Shown in pieces: positions 61,119 to 64,000 of a DNA stretch of 64,000 nt (the stretch's first letter is position 1; every line of letters begins with the position of its first letter). The stretch is taken from assembly GCF_902143515.1 (NCBI RefSeq), contig NZ_CABFVD010000003.1, positions 220,670-284,669 of the forward strand. Reading direction: 5' to 3'. The translations under genes were made by a program, and so were the position numbers. The stretch comes from Hathewaya massiliensis. Its GTDB lineage: Bacteria > Bacillota > Clostridia > Clostridiales > Clostridiaceae. A model generated the notes under the pieces. It was given only the letters and a program-made list of their open reading frames with translations. It made no database searches and was not told the origin of the DNA.

Positions 61119-61158
61119 ACATTAGAACTTTATTATTAATATAATAAAATTCTAATGT
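61110..61158 (-). terminator. Terminator of UvrD-LexA fusion gene
   Basis: ACATTAGAA / TTCTAATGT outer stem (61119-61127, 61150-61158) with an A/T inner extension, followed on the minus strand by TTTTTTTATTTTTT. Confidence 0.8.
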
Positions 61159-61267
61159 ACTATTTCATTTAAAATATTTTTAGTTTATTTAAAGTATTTT
61201 AGTTTATTTAAATAGAAAGGAATAAGTTTAATAACATTTATACATGCCCATCTTAATTATTTAAAAA

Positions 61268-62839
61268 TTAAAGTTTTTTAACAATCCCTATAGCTACACC
61301 TAATATAGAAATACCTTCTTCCTCATTTACCACAATAGGACTATATGCCTTATTTTCAGGCAAAAGTAAAACTTCCTTCTTATCTACATATAATCTCTTA
61401 AGTGTAGCATTTCCACCTAAATCAACAGCTACTATATCCTTATTTTCAGCATTAAATTGCTGTCTAATTATAACGTAATCTCCATTTTCTATATTAGCAT
61501 CTATCATACTGTCTCCCCTTACTTTCAGCATAAAACAATCCTTCATACCTTTAATCCAGTACTTAGGTAAAAAGAACAATCCTTCTTGTTCTGAGGATAT
61601 CATAATTGGTTCTCCAGCTGCTATATTTGTAAACATAGGAACTTCTTTTAACTCATCTATTTCATATTCCTCTTCTTCGCTACCATTACATACTATAATA
61701 TCATTTATATCGCTATAATCTCTTTTAAAATCAAATTCCCTATTATGTCTTAAATCTACAAACTTAAAATGTTCCATTAAATCTCTAGAGTTATTTTCTA
61801 AATCCATAGAATTATTCCCTAAATCTCTAAGGTGATTGCCTAAACTTTTAGACTCTGTATCCTTACCATTATGTTGATTAATATATTCCCCTATTTCTTT
61901 ACTATGTCTTAAATTGTTATCTTTATCTTCAATTATCTCTTCCTTAAAATTATATCGTCTTTGAATTTTTCCTAAGGATTTTAGATTTAATCTTTTTCCA
62001 CTTATTAAAGCTGAATACCCCTTGTCCTCCATAGAATGTAATATAAAAATTCTCTCACTATAAGGTTTAGGGTTATATATAGAATTTAAAAACTGTAGTT
62101 CCATTGGTGATAATTTTTCACAATGATCCACTATGATATGTACAAAAGATTTAAGATTCTTTTCAATTAATTTATGCAAAATATCCTCATATTCAACATA
62201 TCCTAGACTATTTAAAACTTTATTATATTCCTTAAATAAATAATATATAGCTTCTCTTGTTTTAGAATTTTTTCTTATACTGCTTAATTTAGCAGCCTTC
62301 CCTCTCCTCTTAATAGTTTTGTACTCTTCTAGTGAATTAATATTATTTAATTTAATAAACTTAATCTCTTCACATATAGCTTCTATGTTATCTTCTCTAA
62401 ATATTTTTATTCTGTTTAATCCCTGATTCTCTACCTTAAATTTATGATATGTTTCCGTAATAATCTTTTTTCTATCTTCCTCATTGCTTAGGATCTTAAA
62501 TTTTAATGCTTCTTTAGGAAAAAGCTCCTTATAAAGCTCTAATGATAAATTTTCTATATCATATAGTTCCACATCCCTACCTAAAATAGAAAAAAAACTA
62601 AATTCTAGAGGAGTATTTATCCCTTTTAATTCATCTAATTTCTCATTTATATAATTTAACTTTTTCTTCTCTGAAACAAGATATAATATTCTATCTTCAC
62701 TATACAAACTATAATTATCCTTTAAAAACAATGCTCTAGATAAAGCTGCTGTTGTTTTGCCAGAATTTAAGGTCCCTTTAATTATTTTAGTTCCCATATT
62801 TTTATCTTTAATAACTCTATACTGTTGCTTTAAAAACAT
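61268..62839 (-). CDS. Fusion of degenerate UvrD-type ATPase and LexA-type S24 peptidase
   Basis: 523 residues. The N-terminal part (1-300) is like the first half of a UvrD helicase: Walker A GTLNSGKTTAA at residues 22-32, then VEYEDILHKLIEKNLKSFVHIIVDHCEKLSPMELQFL, matching the UvrD Walker B region but with VDH in place of VDE. Later helicase motifs are absent. A 7-residue repeat (NHLRDLG, NNSMDLE, NNSRDLM) lies in the linker near 330-350. The C-terminal 130 residues are a LexA/UmuD-type peptidase: cleavage-type site AAGEP, serine in VRGDSMID near 443, lysine in ATLKRLY near 480. There is no LexA winged helix. GGGAGGAGG precedes the ATG. Confidence 0.85.
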   Translation of the reverse strand: MFLKQQYRVIKDKNMGTKIIKGTLNSGKTTAALSRALFLKDNYSLYSEDRILYLVSEKKKLNYINEKLDELKGINTPLEFSFFSILGRDVELYDIENLSLELYKELFPKEALKFKILSNEEDRKKIITETYHKFKVENQGLNRIKIFREDNIEAICEEIKFIKLNNINSLEEYKTIKRRGKAAKLSSIRKNSKTREAIYYLFKEYNKVLNSLGYVEYEDILHKLIEKNLKSFVHIIVDHCEKLSPMELQFLNSIYNPKPYSERIFILHSMEDKGYSALISGKRLNLKSLGKIQRRYNFKEEIIEDKDNNLRHSKEIGEYINQHNGKDTESKSLGNHLRDLGNNSMDLENNSRDLMEHFKFVDLRHNREFDFKRDYSDINDIIVCNGSEEEEYEIDELKEVPMFTNIAAGEPIMISSEQEGLFFLPKYWIKGMKDCFMLKVRGDSMIDANIENGDYVIIRQQFNAENKDIVAVDLGGNATLKRLYVDKKEVLLLPENKAYSPIVVNEEEGISILGVAIGIVKKL

Positions 62840-62876
62840 TATATAAACCTCCTCCCACTATATGATATTTTACCAT

Positions 62877-62890
62877 ATTTCCCGAGAAAT
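62877..62890. promoter_or_regulatory. Dyad ATTTC-N4-GAAAT before UvrD-LexA gene
   Basis: Perfect five-base half-sites with a four-base centre, 38 bases before the start codon and next to a TAAAAT -10-like box. The half-site spacing equals that of SOS boxes (GAAC-N4-GTTC) but the bases differ, so binding by a LexA-type protein is only a possibility. Confidence 0.35.
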
Positions 62891-62928
62891 TTTTTATATA
62901 GTGACATTATTTTTTTTAATATAATAAA

Positions 62929-62970
62929 AATAGGAAAGAGAACTACACTATTCCCTTTCCTATTTTTTAT
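62929..62970. terminator. Terminator of Bax-inhibitor-1 gene
   Basis: AATAGGAAAG / CTTTCCTATT stem (62929-62938, 62955-62964) with T-runs on both sides, about 100 bases past the minus-strand gene stop. Confidence 0.65.
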
Positions 62971-63070
62971 TTCTTAATTTTTATTTCTTAGTTTGCCATT
63001 GTTCTACACTGATGTAAGTTTCCCTATCACAAGTGTGCTAAGTTTTATCTACTTAATTATATATATTTCA

Positions 63071-63736
63071 CTAATCGTCATTTGCCAATCTTAGAACATA
63101 TAAAAATAAATTAATAAAATCAAGATATAATTCTAAAGCTGAAATTATTATAAATCTATATACATCATTTTTATCCATATTATAACTCTGTGAATGGAAA
63201 AACTTTATCTTTTGAATATCATAAGCAGTTAATCCTGAAAAAGCTAACATTCCAACTACAGAAATTGTTAAGTTCAGTCCTTTTAAAGGAATAAAAATCT
63301 GAACTATAGACATAAGTAAAAGTCCTATAATAACCATGAGAAAAAACTGTCCCATAGCGCCTAGGTTTTTCTTTGTAGTAAATCCAATCATAGCACTACT
63401 TATAAACATAACTGATGATATTACAAAAACTATTCCTAAAGTTTTTAAACTATACATAGCAAAAATCAAACTGAAAGTAACACCATTAAGTGCTGAATAA
63501 ATAAAAAACCACATAGTTGCCTTGGCTGGTGAAAGTTTTCTCACCCTACTTCTTAGATATATTACTACTCCAAGTTCTGCAGCCATAGCCATATACATAT
63601 GCATAGGTCTAATATACTGTATCATATTTGTTAGCGAAAAACCAATTCCATAAGTTATTAAAAGTCCAATTCCCATTAATAATAAAGTTTTTGAGATAAA
63701 TCTTGATTCACTTACTCTATATTCTTTTTCCAACAT
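63071..63736 (-). CDS. Bax inhibitor-1/YccA family membrane protein
   Basis: 221-residue protein with seven hydrophobic helices of the BI-1/YccA (LifeGuard) family; the Bacillus member YetJ is a pH-sensitive calcium leak channel, and E. coli YccA interacts with FtsH. Family features here are the cytosolic N-terminus, the central GLTAYDIQKIKFFH loop near residue 163-176 and the C-terminal ALELYLDFINLFLYVLRL helix with the conserved Asp. Physiological role in clostridia unknown. The ATG follows GAGGAGGAG. Single gene. Confidence 0.92.
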   Translation of the reverse strand: MLEKEYRVSESRFISKTLLLMGIGLLITYGIGFSLTNMIQYIRPMHMYMAMAAELGVVIYLRSRVRKLSPAKATMWFFIYSALNGVTFSLIFAMYSLKTLGIVFVISSVMFISSAMIGFTTKKNLGAMGQFFLMVIIGLLLMSIVQIFIPLKGLNLTISVVGMLAFSGLTAYDIQKIKFFHSQSYNMDKNDVYRFIIISALELYLDFINLFLYVLRLANDD

Positions 63737-63835
63737 AACTCCTCCTCTTCTAGCTTAATATAAACCCTGTCTATTAATTATATCACATTGATTATTAATT
63801 TATTACCTTACAATTGATAATATTTTGTAAAACAT

Positions 63836-63872
63836 GAAAAACCTTGTTGAATAAATTCAACAAGGTTTTTTT
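63836..63872 (-). terminator. Terminator of the rRNA operon
   Basis: AAAAACCTTGTTGAAT / ATTCAACAAGGTTTTT (63837-63852, 63855-63870), a perfect 16-base stem just after the 5S 3' end, ending in a T-run on the minus strand. Confidence 0.9.
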
Positions 63873-63876
63873 CTTA

Positions 63877-63992
63877 CCTGGCGACGTCTTACTCTCCCAC
63901 AGGGCTTCCCCTGCAGTACCATCAGCGCTATAAAGCTTAACTTGCCTGTTCGGTATGGGAAGGAGTGTTACCTTTATGCCATTGTCACCAGA
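63877..63992 (-). rRNA. rrf: 5S ribosomal RNA
   Basis: The minus strand reads TCTGGTGACAATGG at the 5' end, contains CCGAACAGG and AAGCTT...GCGCTGATGGTACTGC, and ends in GAGTAAGACGTCGCCAGG. Ends pair as helix I (CTGGTGAC with GTCGCCAG). About 116 bases, the normal size. The 23S gene is expected to the right of the window. Confidence 0.95.
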
Positions 63993-64000
63993 TGCTGATT

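Overview
The window is a low-GC chromosomal segment of an endospore-forming, anaerobic Firmicute, most likely Clostridium sensu stricto. The evidence is the strong AT bias, AGGAGG-type ribosome binding sites throughout, a T-box-controlled trpS, a superoxide reductase (dfx), a GerA/GerB/GerC germinant-receptor operon with a sigma-G-type promoter, and a Firmicute-type ethanolamine (eut) locus run by an ANTAR two-component antitermination system. I do not assign a species. A 5S rRNA gene on the minus strand closes the right edge, so the rest of that rRNA operon should lie just beyond position 64000. I see no prophage, IS element, tRNA or CRISPR array. Most genes are on the minus strand.

Left part (1-39.7 kb): trpS with its T-box leader; desulfoferrodoxin; a small unknown protein; a very large (about 2869 aa) cyclic beta-1,2-glucan synthase-like membrane enzyme; M18 aminopeptidase; a self-regulated TetR/methyltransferase pair that is less AT-rich than its surroundings; a three-gene ABC-2-like exporter; a CDF metal transporter; a double-P-loop ATPase; a HelD-like helicase; a peptide-use block (dipeptide epimerase, PepV, OPT transporter, leucyl aminopeptidase); an HD-GYP protein with a long structured leader; exonuclease and topoisomerase III; the germination operon in the order gerB-gerC-gerA; and a MATE pump with a HAD phosphatase.

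Centre (39.8-57.2 kb): a complete ethanolamine utilisation locus transcribed leftwards, eutG-eutS-eutP-eutV-eutW-eutA-eutB-eutC-eutL-(eutK-like)-eutE-eutM-eutT-eutD-eutJ-(unknown)-eutN-(pduT-like)-eutH-eutQ. EutH imports ethanolamine. EutBC, repaired by EutA and supplied with adenosylcobalamin by EutT, makes acetaldehyde inside a microcompartment shell (EutS, EutL, EutM, EutN, the EutK-like and PduT-like proteins). EutE, EutD and EutG turn acetaldehyde into acetyl-CoA, acetyl phosphate and ethanol. Three copies of a two-hairpin RNA element, each hairpin with a six-base loop and each pair overlapping an intrinsic terminator, lie before eutG, eutS and eutA. They match the known EutV antitermination target. 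Two of the transcripts start at near-consensus sigma-A promoters.

Right part (57.2-64 kb): a YcxB-like membrane protein, a sodium/alanine symporter, a stretch with four exactly 11-bp-phased TTAAC repeats that may drive a small RNA, a divergent signal-peptidase-II-like protein, an AT-rich tandem repeat, a fusion of a degenerate UvrD-type ATPase to a LexA-type S24 peptidase, a Bax-inhibitor-1 family protein and the 5S rRNA. The most unusual items are the UvrD-LexA fusion, the shell protein with a nucleic-acid-binding-like tail, the PhoP-type repeat array with its orphan terminator, and a ribosome binding site that looks bridged to its start codon by a hairpin.
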